Assembly: GCA_044361365.1 (NCBI GenBank)
Contig: JBIKIW010000037.1
Location: 1-13,710, forward strand
DNA from: JBIKIW01 sp044361365
GTDB lineage: Bacteria; Patescibacteriota; JACMRA01
DNA length: 13,710 nucleotides
Reading direction: 5' to 3'
In this document: piece after piece, positions 1 to 5,904 of the stretch
Numbering within the stretch: position 1 is the stretch's first letter
Layout of the letters: each line of letters begins with the position of its first letter
The notes under the pieces: model-generated
Databases searched by the model: none
Told to the model about the DNA's origin: nothing
What the model saw: only the letters and a program-made list of their open reading frames with translations
Made by a program: the position numbers and the translations under genes

Positions 1-636
1 TAATCCAGTACCTACAGCCAAAATCCCCACTCCTACAAAACTTTCAGCAAGGTTAAAAATCTCTGCAATTTTAGTAGCAAAATCTACAGATAATTTACTA
101 CCTACAGCCAATAGTCCAATCCCAGTTGTTATCAATAAAATATTTTTACCTAAACTTCTTTCTGCCTTTATATTTGCTTGATGATTTATTTTTTTATCGG
201 ACAAAACCTTATAAAAATACAACCCAGCCACCAAAAGCAACAAAAATGATGTTACAAAATTAAATGATTTGAAAATTATTCCAATTCCCAAAAGTAGCAA
301 ATTTACTAACAACAATGTGACTATCTCTAGTTTAAAAAAGTTTTTCTCCAAATAAACCTTACCAAAAAGTGCTGATACCCCTGCAACTGCCAGAATATTA
401 AACACGTTTGAGCCAAAAATATTACCTACAACTAAACCTGTAGAGCCTTGAGAAGCGGCGATTATAGTTATAGTTATTTCAGGAAGAGATGTTCCAACTG
501 CAACTAGGGTCAAACCAATTAACTTAGGGTTGATTTTGAATTTGTGTGACAAATCTACAGCACCTTCTACAAACCAATCAGAACCCTGAATTACACAAAC
601 TAGACCTAAAAATAGTAAAAATAAATTAATGAATAT
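1..636 (-). CDS. Calcium/sodium (potassium) antiporter, CaCA family, YrbG-like; partial, cut by the left edge
   Basis: This is an integral membrane cation exchanger that swaps Ca2+ for Na+ or H+. About 212 codons are visible. The first alpha-repeat is clear: GSDWFVEGA, then IGLTLVAVGTSLPE, then GNIFGSNVFNILAVAG, with the acidic Glu of TSLPE and the GSN-FN signature that coordinate cations in the family. Several hydrophobic segments follow, then a central loop rich in Lys. The second repeat begins at the window edge (VGILAVGTGL), so the C-terminal third is missing. There is no ATG, GTG or TTG near the N-terminus. The frame is closed by TAG at 645-643, and homology to YrbG starts almost at once, so ATA (636-634) or ATT (630-628) are the only sensible start codons. 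It is the last visible gene of a minus-strand run starting at rsmH. Family assignment is firm; the start is not. Confidence 0.88.
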   Translation of the reverse strand, partial: MFINLFLLFLGLVCVIQGSDWFVEGAVDLSHKFKINPKLIGLTLVAVGTSLPEITITIIAASQGSTGLVVGNIFGSNVFNILAVAGVSALFGKVYLEKNFFKLEIVTLLLVNLLLLGIGIIFKSFNFVTSFLLLLVAGLYFYKVLSDKKINHQANIKAERSLGKNILLITTGIGLLAVGSKLSVDFATKIAEIFNLAESFVGVGILAVGTGL

Positions 637-779
637 TTCCGTCTATTGTTTATTGTAGCTAAAACTAACAATGTTTACAAGCCTTGTTGGAAATCTTTTT
701 GATGTGTATGATTGAGATAAATTCTACCAGCTGATACTTGTTTGGATTGTAGTAGAAACTCAATTTTTTCAGATTCGCG

Positions 780-1319
780 TTAGCTATTTTTGATTTCAGA
801 AATTTTAAGCTTCAAAAGATTGGTTTTTAACTCTTGTTTTAGCTTATCCAAATCCATTACATAAGATTTGTAACCAAGATCAACTCTAAAAGCTTCTGGG
901 TGAACAACTTCTTCGTAAGATTGTCCCTCAGGTAAATAAGTTGCGTAATTCTTGTTGATCTTAATTGTAAATTCTGAACCTTTACTGCGTAATGAATTTA
1001 GAAGATTAGATACGAAGTTTTTAAACTCACCTTTGGCAAAGTATTCGCTAATAGCTTCGTCAATTTTGGATTGAACAGAAGACTTTAGGATGGATTCGTT
1101 TTTTCTAAGCTCTTGAAGCTCTTTTTCGATAGTTTCTAACAAAATTCTTTGTTTGATTTCACTTTCTAATCTAATTTTTTCTTGATTTTCAAGACTAGAA
1201 AAGTGAGCTTTTGCCATTTCAAGCTCTTTTTCAGTTTGTGATAGTTCTTTTTCAAGATTACTAATCTCTTCCAATGTTTTGGTTATTTGGTCGATTTGGG
1301 AAAAATTTGGTTGTGCCAT
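780..1319 (-). CDS. Coiled-coil protein resembling V/A-type ATPase subunit E / FliH stator
   Basis: The product is 179 aa, soluble, with no signal or membrane segment. Residues about 10-90 are a charged heptad-rich coiled coil (Leu/Ile with Glu/Lys). Residues about 92-179 look like a small alpha/beta domain that ends in a short amphipathic helix: FRVDLGYKSYVMDLDKLK followed by ELKTNLLKL. A long N-terminal coiled coil followed by a compact domain ending in (V)D...L..L+.EL...I/L is the layout of V/A-ATPase subunit E and related stator proteins. The preceding gene on the same strand ends in a subunit F-like domain, which supports the idea. No catalytic A or B subunit is in the window. A TTGACA box lies upstream. 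There is no Shine-Dalgarno motif before the ATG. The functional call is an inference by shape; a generic coiled-coil protein remains possible. Confidence 0.45.
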   Translation of the reverse strand: MAQPNFSQIDQITKTLEEISNLEKELSQTEKELEMAKAHFSSLENQEKIRLESEIKQRILLETIEKELQELRKNESILKSSVQSKIDEAISEYFAKGEFKNFVSNLLNSLRSKGSEFTIKINKNYATYLPEGQSYEEVVHPEAFRVDLGYKSYVMDLDKLKQELKTNLLKLKISEIKNS

Positions 1320-1328
1320 ATAGTTAAA

Positions 1329-1357
1329 ATAAGTGATTTAAAGTAGTTTTTTGTCAA
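1329..1357 (-). promoter_or_regulatory. Possible promoter for the subunit E-like gene
   Basis: On the minus strand a perfect TTGACA (1357-1352) is followed after 17 bases by ACTTAT (1334-1329), a poor -10 box. If used, transcription would begin within a few bases of the ATG at 1319, giving an almost leaderless mRNA. The -35 box is exact; the -10 box is weak. Confidence 0.3.
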
Positions 1358-1402
1358 TTACTGTGATTATTGTAGAAAATTTTACAAGACGTTATGAATA
1401 TT

Positions 1403-2224
1403 CTAGTCAGGAATTCTTATTCCTAGAGTTTTTTTAACTAACAAATCAAAGTAAGTCTGAGAAGTATCAGAATTATTGTTCTCCAATTCAAGATTTGTGA
1501 TAAGAATTGTCGGAGGTAGATTTCTTTGCAAGTGTTTTACCAGCTCGGTGTTCTCACTACCTTCAACTATAATTAATTTGATGTGGGAATTTTGATAAAT
1601 CTCTTCTCTAATTTTATCTAGGGCGATCTTTGGATCTTGTGTTAGTGGTAGGTAGGCACAATTTAAATTTGTAAATAGTGGTGCAATAAATCTAGTTGTT
1701 AAAACCAAAATCTCTTGATCGTTAGAAACTTCTTGGACTTCTTCGCTGGCTTGGTGTTCAACTTTTTCTGACTTTATATTTGTTTGATTGGCTGAGGTAA
1801 GCAAATATAAAACTTTGAGACCATAATATAGGGCGAAATCTTCAGGGCTGCTACTAAATCTACCGAGCTTTAAAATTTCAGGTAGGTCGGACACTTTAAA
1901 ACCGTTACTTGCCCATTCTGAAACAGATTCTTGAAACTTGCTAGTTGTGGCTAATTTAAGGTCTTTTTGTGAGTATGGACTGGTTAATAAACTCCAAAAT
2001 TTGGAGGTAAAACCAAGCTTTTGCTCTCTTAAAACTTCCTCAAAGGCTGTTGAAAATCTATCTCTAAAAATTGTTCCAATTTCGATTGCACTCAAACCTT
2101 CAGCTTCAGTAGGGTTAATTTTAGGAACTCCAAAAACTTCTACCTGATCAGCATTTTCAGGGGTTAGAGGAAATTGCACCTGATCCAGCATTTTGTCGTA
2201 ATAATAAAGTTCTCCGATAAGCAT
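1403..2224 (-). CDS. Two-part protein with a C-terminal V/A-ATPase subunit F-like domain; N-terminal half unrecognised
   Basis: Starting from the ATG at 2224 the product is 273 aa. An in-frame ATG at 2290 exists, but the added 22 residues overlap the end of rsmH and look like a shadow. Residues 1-148 form an unrecognised, mostly helical region containing KFWSLLTSPY and FALYYGLKVLYLL. A polar, Glu-rich linker covers about 149-168. Residues 170-273 read as a small Rossmann-like fold: EILVLTTRFIAPLF, then DPKIALDKIREE, then HIKLIIVEGSENTELV, then PPTILIT, ending in FDLLVKKTLGIRI. That order, including the terminal helix plus GI-I strand, closely follows V/A-type ATP synthase subunit F. It sits 31 bases after rsmH and precedes the E-like gene. 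It could be a subunit C-F fusion remnant, but I do not recognise subunit C in the N-terminal half. No Shine-Dalgarno motif; stop is TAG. Confidence 0.45.
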   Translation of the reverse strand: MLIGELYYYDKMLDQVQFPLTPENADQVEVFGVPKINPTEAEGLSAIEIGTIFRDRFSTAFEEVLREQKLGFTSKFWSLLTSPYSQKDLKLATTSKFQESVSEWASNGFKVSDLPEILKLGRFSSSPEDFALYYGLKVLYLLTSANQTNIKSEKVEHQASEEVQEVSNDQEILVLTTRFIAPLFTNLNCAYLPLTQDPKIALDKIREEIYQNSHIKLIIVEGSENTELVKHLQRNLPPTILITNLELENNNSDTSQTYFDLLVKKTLGIRIPD

Positions 2225-2255
2225 AAACTTTTTTTTTATGAGTAATATTCTCAAA

Positions 2256-3188
2256 TTAGTCAATTTTTTGCATAACTCGCAGAAGTCCACTTCGACTACG
2301 AGGATTTTGCTGTATTTCTAATTCGGTTGGAACTACAACTTTAGGTGTTAAAAGTTTGTATTTTTGTATTTTATTACCGTAAGTGTCAATTTCTTCAGGA
2401 CGACTAAGATTACGCATAAATTTTGTCACGATTTTATCTTCTAGGCTGTGAAAAGAAACAATTATTAAAATTCCATTTTGGCTCAATTTTTGGCTTGCTT
2501 TAGGTAAAAACTCTTCCAATTCTAAAAGCTCATCATTCGTCCAGATTCGTAGTGATTGCCAAACTCGACTCAAAATCCCTTTTTGCTTGTATCTCAACTT
2601 TACAGGAATGCTAGAAACCAAAATCTCTACTACTTCACCCACAGAAAGGTCGTTTTTATCAGATAAAATATATTGTTCAAAAATACCAGTTGCAAGCCTC
2701 TTACTGAGCTGTTCGCCGCTGTAGTTATAAATTATTTTTTGCAGGTCAAAAGCTGTTTTAAGCTGTTTTAATTTTAAAAAACAAGGCTTTCCAAGCGAAA
2801 TATCGTAACGTAGATCTAAAGGTTCGGAAATATTTTGATAGCTAAAACCTCTTTCAGAAAACGCCAGTTGGTTAGACGAAAATCCCAGATCTAAGACAAT
2901 AGCCTCAAAAAAGCCATCTTCAAAACTATCTATAAAGTGATTATAACTGGCTTGAGATAAATGTAAATTCTGATTTTTAAAACTTTCCTTAAAATTAGTT
3001 TGAGCCAAATCTATAACTTGTTGGTCTCGGTCGCAGGCAAAAACCTTAAAATTAAGATCTAAAAAAGCCTTAGAATAACTTCCACCACCAAAAGTTCCAT
3101 CAAAAATATTTTTTCTATTTTTATAGCCCTGGTTTTGTAAAAATTCTAAAATTGGATCTAAAAGTACTGGAATGTGTTGATTTTGCAT
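2256..3188 (-). CDS. rsmH: 16S rRNA (cytosine-1402-N4)-methyltransferase RsmH (MraW)
   Basis: RsmH transfers a methyl group from S-adenosylmethionine to N4 of C1402 in the decoding centre of 16S rRNA. The 310-aa length is typical. Signatures run in order: HIPVLLD (residues 5-11), the SAM-binding FDGTFGGGSYS (29-39) and CDRD (52-55), LDLGFSSNQL, the RGFSYQ...PLDLRYD segment, the inserted helical domain ending in the RVWQSLRIWTNDEL motif, IVSFHSLEDKIV, and NPRSRSGLLRV near the end. All key positions look intact. The usual dcw neighbours (mraZ, ftsL, ftsI, mur genes) are absent on both sides. It appears to lead a minus-strand run with the F-like and E-like genes. Its ATG is preceded by a 16-base AT palindrome instead of a Shine-Dalgarno motif. 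Confidence 0.97.
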   Translation of the reverse strand: MQNQHIPVLLDPILEFLQNQGYKNRKNIFDGTFGGGSYSKAFLDLNFKVFACDRDQQVIDLAQTNFKESFKNQNLHLSQASYNHFIDSFEDGFFEAIVLDLGFSSNQLAFSERGFSYQNISEPLDLRYDISLGKPCFLKLKQLKTAFDLQKIIYNYSGEQLSKRLATGIFEQYILSDKNDLSVGEVVEILVSSIPVKLRYKQKGILSRVWQSLRIWTNDELLELEEFLPKASQKLSQNGILIIVSFHSLEDKIVTKFMRNLSRPEEIDTYGNKIQKYKLLTPKVVVPTELEIQQNPRSRSGLLRVMQKID

Positions 3189-3190
3189 TT

Positions 3191-3206
3191 TTATTAATCT
3201 TAATAA
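3191..3206. repeat. AT-rich palindrome directly upstream of rsmH
   Basis: TTATTAA-TC-TTAATAA is a perfect inverted repeat ending two bases before the rsmH ATG on the minus strand, exactly where a ribosome binding site would sit. It could be an operator or a weak hairpin; base composition alone makes AT palindromes fairly common here. Confidence 0.35.
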
Positions 3207-3275
3207 ATTAATTTATATTAGACTACTTTCACTATTTTGATCATAAGAATGTATTAATCCAAAAATAATACAGAT

Positions 3276-3292
3276 CCTGAAACAAGTTCAGG
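3276..3292. repeat. Hairpin repeat, CCTGAA-acaag-TTCAGG type
   Basis: A perfect 6-bp inverted repeat has a 5-base loop (ACAAG, or CTTGT on the other strand), flanked by GAT on the left and GTGAC on the right. I recognise this string from memory as a short dispersed intergenic element seen in many unrelated bacteria. Its context here (a non-coding spacer between rsmH and a tRNA) fits that. A related hairpin with the same loop lies at 5905-5923. Confidence 0.6.
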
Positions 3293-3346
3293 GTGACAGG
3301 TTGCATTTTTAGTCAAATGAGTATAAATCAAATTTGGCAAAATATT

Positions 3347-3364
3347 TTCCCCTAGTTAGGGGAA
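3347..3364. repeat. Perfect 8-bp hairpin with GT loop in the rsmH-tRNA spacer
   Basis: TTCCCCTA-GT-TAGGGGAA is a perfect inverted repeat with 8-base arms. No U-run follows on either strand, so it is not a convincing intrinsic terminator, though it lies downstream of the minus-strand tRNA. Its C-run/G-run arms resemble the CTCCC/GGGAG hairpin at 6016-6031, suggesting both are remnants of one repeat family. Confidence 0.5.
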
Positions 3365-3402
3365 GCGTTGTATTTTAAAATAAGACAAACTTAAATAAAG
3401 CT

Positions 3403-3479
3403 TGGTGTAACCGGCTGGATTCGAACCAGCGACCTACGGCTTAGAAGGCTGTTGCTCTATCCAACTGAGCTACGGTTAC
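3403..3479 (-). tRNA. tRNA-Arg, anticodon UCU, CCA encoded
   Basis: On the minus strand the 77 bases fold as a complete cloverleaf. The acceptor stem GTAACCG/CGGTTAC is perfect. The D stem is GCTC/GAGC with a 9-base loop. The anticodon loop CTTCTAA carries TCT at its centre, reading AGA (and AGG by wobble). The T arm is GCTGG-TTCGAAT-CCAGC, followed by A73 and an encoded CCA. The anticodon stem ACAGC/GCCGT contains one A-C mismatch at its middle pair (29-41), while the other four pairs are sound. It stands between rsmH and comF, with comF upstream on the same strand. Confidence 0.96.
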
Positions 3480-3491
3480 TTATTTTCTTAA

Positions 3492-3508
3492 CTAACTAGA
3501 GAAGTTAG
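3492..3508. repeat. Small inverted repeat between comF and the tRNA
   Basis: CTAACT-AGAGA-AGTTAG is a 6-bp perfect inverted repeat in the 46-base gap after comF. On the minus strand it is followed by an A/T mix, not a clean T-run, so it is at best a weak terminator or processing site upstream of the tRNA. Confidence 0.3.
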
Positions 3509-3525
3509 AAATTGTAAAGTTTTTT

Positions 3526-4164
3526 TTATCCTGCGACAGCCAAACAGTGGATTTTTGCCTTTGGAAAGACCCTTTTTAAAGACCTGGCACATTCACCAAA
3601 AGTGGTAAAAGTTGTAGTTACATCGTCTATTAACCAGATCTCGTTGATATTTTTATCCAATTGATTTTTATCAACTACAAACACGTCACGCAAGTTTTCT
3701 ACCCTCTCTTCTTTGTTTAATTCGACCTGAGGTACGGTTGATTTTTGTTTTACAAGCAGAGATTTTGTTTGTATTTCAAGCATTCGAGCAAGGTGGTGAG
3801 CAATTAATTTTGGAAGGTGAAAACCTCTTTGATTAAATCTTTTTGGATCTGGGGGAACGAAGCAAACAACCCCTGAAATATTAATTTCCTGATGTTTTAA
3901 TTTAGTAAAAACCAACTTTGCCAAGTCCTCGCTAATAGCAGTTTCTCCAAAAAACTTGGCTCTTTGAATCAAATCGGAAATTAAATTATTTTTATAATCG
4001 CTAGCAACTACAACAGTATCTACAAAATCTATATATCTATCAGGTATTGCAATTGATTTATTAGGCTTGGATAGTGATTGAATTTCTTCAAGGCTTAAAT
4101 ACCCATGAATAGTTGAAAAAATCTTATTCTGTCTCGGAATTATCAGATCCAGAATCCAATTCAT
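3526..4164 (-). CDS. ComF family phosphoribosyltransferase-like protein
   Basis: ComF proteins carry a type I phosphoribosyltransferase fold and in several bacteria are needed for uptake of transforming DNA. From the ATG at 4164 the product is 212 aa beginning MNWILDLIIP, which matches the usual LLDLLFP opening; longer in-frame starts up to 4230 exist. Family marks are the Y-K...LI...K segment (residues 57-70), VPPDPKRFNQRGFHLPKLIA (103-122) and the PRPP-loop region LIDDVTTTFTTFGECARSLK (178-197). Two oddities: the N-terminal zinc-finger cysteines of classic ComF are absent, and the PRPP loop reads TTTFTT where TTG(A/S)T is expected, losing the glycine. The first 41 bases overlap the end of infC in another frame, so the two genes are probably translationally coupled. 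A GAGG four bases before the ATG is the only Shine-Dalgarno-like site near a start in the window. Confidence 0.82.
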   Translation of the reverse strand: MNWILDLIIPRQNKIFSTIHGYLSLEEIQSLSKPNKSIAIPDRYIDFVDTVVVASDYKNNLISDLIQRAKFFGETAISEDLAKLVFTKLKHQEINISGVVCFVPPDPKRFNQRGFHLPKLIAHHLARMLEIQTKSLLVKQKSTVPQVELNKEERVENLRDVFVVDKNQLDKNINEIWLIDDVTTTFTTFGECARSLKRVFPKAKIHCLAVAG

Positions 4165-4795
4165 CAACCTCTTCGTATTTGTCATCATCTTCACTATCAT
4201 CAAGTTCTTCGTCGTTTTGATCGTCTGCATTTTGAGATTTTTTAACTTTAACTATTACAGGTGGTTTGGTTGATTTGATGGTGGCAAAATTGCTATCTCC
4301 AACCAATTTTGGTTCTTGAATATAGGCAAATGGTTCGGCAATAAGCTTTATGAATTCAATTAAAACCTCTTCAGCAACCTCCGGATGGGCTTTTTCTCTA
4401 CCTTTCATTTGGACTTGTAGCTTAACAGTCACGCCTTTTTGTAAAAATTCATCACACTTTCTGGCTTGCACAAGTAAGTCATGAGGTCCAATTCTTACGG
4501 AAACTCGAATAGTTTTGTCTTTTAAAACTTTAGGCTTACCATCAGTTTTGGAGAGTTGGTATTTGAATTTATTGTAATCCATCAACTTTACAACTGGTGG
4601 AGTAGCTTTTGGATTAAGTTCAACCAAATCTACATTTCTCTCCTCTGCCATTGCTATTGCTTGACCGCTAGTCATTACTCCAACTAAGCCATTTTCATCT
4701 ATTACACGAACTTCGTTGTATCTAATCTGCCTATTTGTACGGTGAAAAGTAGGAGCTACTTTTTGAGGTCTTTTACGACGACGATAGTTTGTCAT
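4124..4795 (-). CDS. infC: Translation initiation factor IF-3 with acidic C-terminal extension
   Basis: IF3 binds the 30S subunit, prevents premature 50S joining and checks the initiator tRNA-start codon pair. The N domain shows NRQIRYNEVRVID (21-33), AIAMAEERNVDLVELNP (46-62) and PPVVKLMDYNKFKY (66-79). The basic linker and C domain follow: IRVSVRIGPHDL (96-107), a helix ending CDEFLQKG, KLQVQMKGREKAHPE (125-139), and the last strand to about residue 185. The protein is 223 aa against about 175-180 in E. coli. The extra residues 188-223 are almost wholly Asp, Glu, Ser and Asn, including EELDDSEDDDKYEEVDELD. It starts with ATG, not the AUU known from E. coli infC. rpmI and rplT, its usual partners, are not next to it; comF overlaps its 3' end instead. 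Confidence 0.97.
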   Translation of the reverse strand: MTNYRRRKRPQKVAPTFHRTNRQIRYNEVRVIDENGLVGVMTSGQAIAMAEERNVDLVELNPKATPPVVKLMDYNKFKYQLSKTDGKPKVLKDKTIRVSVRIGPHDLLVQARKCDEFLQKGVTVKLQVQMKGREKAHPEVAEEVLIEFIKLIAEPFAYIQEPKLVGDSNFATIKSTKPPVIVKVKKSQNADDQNDEELDDSEDDDKYEEVDELDSGSDNSETE

Positions 4796-4802
4796 TGGTT
4801 AT

Positions 4803-4816
4803 ATTAAATATTTAAT
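4803..4816. repeat. AT palindrome just upstream of infC
   Basis: ATTAAATATTTAAT is a perfect 14-base palindrome ending seven bases before the infC ATG, in the ribosome-binding position. There is no Shine-Dalgarno motif here. The pattern resembles the palindrome before rsmH. Confidence 0.3.
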
Positions 4817-4823
4817 TAATCAA

Positions 4824-4852
4824 GTTAAACCCAAAGCTTGTGGGTTTGTCAA
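4824..4852 (-). promoter_or_regulatory. Probable infC promoter with an inverted repeat in its spacer
   Basis: On the minus strand TTGACA (4852-4847) is followed after 17 bases by TTTAAC (4829-4824). The inverted repeat AAACCCA-aagcttg-TGGGTTT (4827-4847) fills the spacer and reaches into both boxes. Expected transcription start is near 4817, giving a leader of about 22 bases. The overlap of a symmetric element with the promoter suggests an operator, or a hairpin with no terminator T-run. The -35 is exact, the -10 matches 4 of 6. Confidence 0.4.
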
Positions 4853-5050
4853 ATTTATAGATTAAACCATTTAAAACCTCTAAATACTTTAACCAGGAGG
4901 CAGAAATTGTAAGCGTTTAAGCAAATTAATTTGTAAAATAAGGATTATAGACTATTGGTATTTGTAATTTATAATTAAGGTTTAGAAAAAGTAGTTATTT
5001 GGTTTAATTTGCTATGTTAACTTATAAAAATAGCTATACAACCAAGGTTC
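4853..5050. other. Divergent spacer between infC and the exported-protein gene
   Basis: This is the middle of a 317-base gap. Apart from the flanking promoters I see one 12-base palindrome, CAAATTAATTTG (4922-4933), and AT-rich filler. There is no convincing ORF, tRNA or terminator hairpin. Confidence 0.5.
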
Positions 5051-5079
5051 TTGCCAACACAAAAAAACTAAAATATAAT
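5051..5079 (+). promoter_or_regulatory. Sigma-70 type promoter of the exported-protein gene
   Basis: TTGCCA (5051-5056), a 17-base spacer, then a consensus TATAAT (5074-5079). Transcription should begin near 5086, leaving a leader of about 27 A-rich bases with no Shine-Dalgarno motif before the ATG at 5113. This is the best promoter in the window. Confidence 0.75.
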
Positions 5080-5112
5080 TAGTTTCATCAAAACAAAAAT
5101 ATACATATAAAT

Positions 5113-5763
5113 ATGGCAAACAAAACTTTAAAGAACTCTTTTACATTTAATAGTGTAAAGCTTTTCAAAAAATACCAAAAACCAGCTTTTAGTTTATTAT
5201 TAGCTTTCGGGTTTTTAGTTACAGCAAATATTGGTCTATCACTACAAACTTCAGCTGCCGCAGGAGATATTTTATTTATCAACGAAGGTGGTGCAACCCC
5301 TGGTATAACCCAATCTCCACAACCAGATGGAATTACTGCTGGTGATAAAGGGTTATTAATTTATAACAGTAATAATAGTTATAAACTAACTGTTACAGAT
5401 GCTAGAATTGCCAACGGCTCGATTTGTGATTTTAGAATCAAAGAAGTTTCGGTGGTCGGTAATGAAACAACCCCACCAGTGAAAGTCGCTAGGGGTTATG
5501 AAGCACTTACTAAAACTATTTTAACCTCGAGTGCAGTAACTGCAGATAATCTTGGCTACAATACAACTACCAAAACTTATCAAGTTAAAAAATCCGCAGC
5601 TGGTGCAAATATTACAATAGCTGGTGGTAGTAATCGGGCTTATCAAGATTACGATTTAGAAATAAGATGTACAAGTGGTAGTGATGTGTATGGAAGAGAT
5701 CAAAAGATTAATTTCTTGTTTGGTGCCTACAGTGTGGTAGATATTAGCGGAGTTACAGCATAG
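5113..5763 (+). CDS. Exported or membrane-anchored protein of unknown function
   Basis: The product is 216 aa. The N-terminus is basic (Lys at 5, 8, 16, 19, 20, 23), followed by a hydrophobic stretch at about 25-44 and TSAAAG, which gives a plausible signal peptidase I site around residues 48-50. The mature part of about 166 aa is rich in Gly, Thr, Ser, Asn and Val and looks like beta structure. Two cysteines (105 in SICDF, 186 in IRCTS) could form a disulphide after export. I do not recognise a family, and no LPXTG, lipobox or catalytic motif is visible. It is a single-gene unit with a strong promoter before it and a strong terminator after it, which suggests high expression, for example as a surface or secreted structural protein. 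If export is not followed by cleavage, the segment would anchor it in the membrane. Confidence 0.75.
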   Translation: MANKTLKNSFTFNSVKLFKKYQKPAFSLLLAFGFLVTANIGLSLQTSAAAGDILFINEGGATPGITQSPQPDGITAGDKGLLIYNSNNSYKLTVTDARIANGSICDFRIKEVSVVGNETTPPVKVARGYEALTKTILTSSAVTADNLGYNTTTKTYQVKKSAAGANITIAGGSNRAYQDYDLEIRCTSGSDVYGRDQKINFLFGAYSVVDISGVTA

Positions 5764-5783
5764 CTTAAACTGTAAAAATTTAA

Positions 5784-5812
5784 CCCCTCTTTTGAGGGGA
5801 GTTTTTGTTTTG
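5784..5812 (+). terminator. Rho-independent terminator after the exported-protein gene
   Basis: CCCCTC-TTTT-GAGGGG (5784-5799) is a perfect 6-bp GC-rich stem with a 4-base loop, followed by AG and TTTTTGTTTT. It starts 20 bases after the stop codon. Confidence 0.9.
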
Positions 5813-5904
5813 TGGTTATTATTAACCAACCAGCTTAGATTTGAAAATCAATCGCAACAAAAAGCCATTTAAATAGTTTTCCCCTGACAAGATACCAAGT
5901 GCAA

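Noticed and set aside
1938..2147. Plus-strand ORF inside the F-domain gene
   Set aside because: Antisense shadow with no recognisable domain, fully inside a better minus-strand gene.
2225..2290. Longer N-terminus for the F-domain protein (ATG at 2290)
   Set aside because: The added 22 residues overlap the 3' end of rsmH in another frame and have no family support.
3347..3364. Intrinsic terminator for the tRNA
   Set aside because: The hairpin is strong but no T-run follows on the minus strand.
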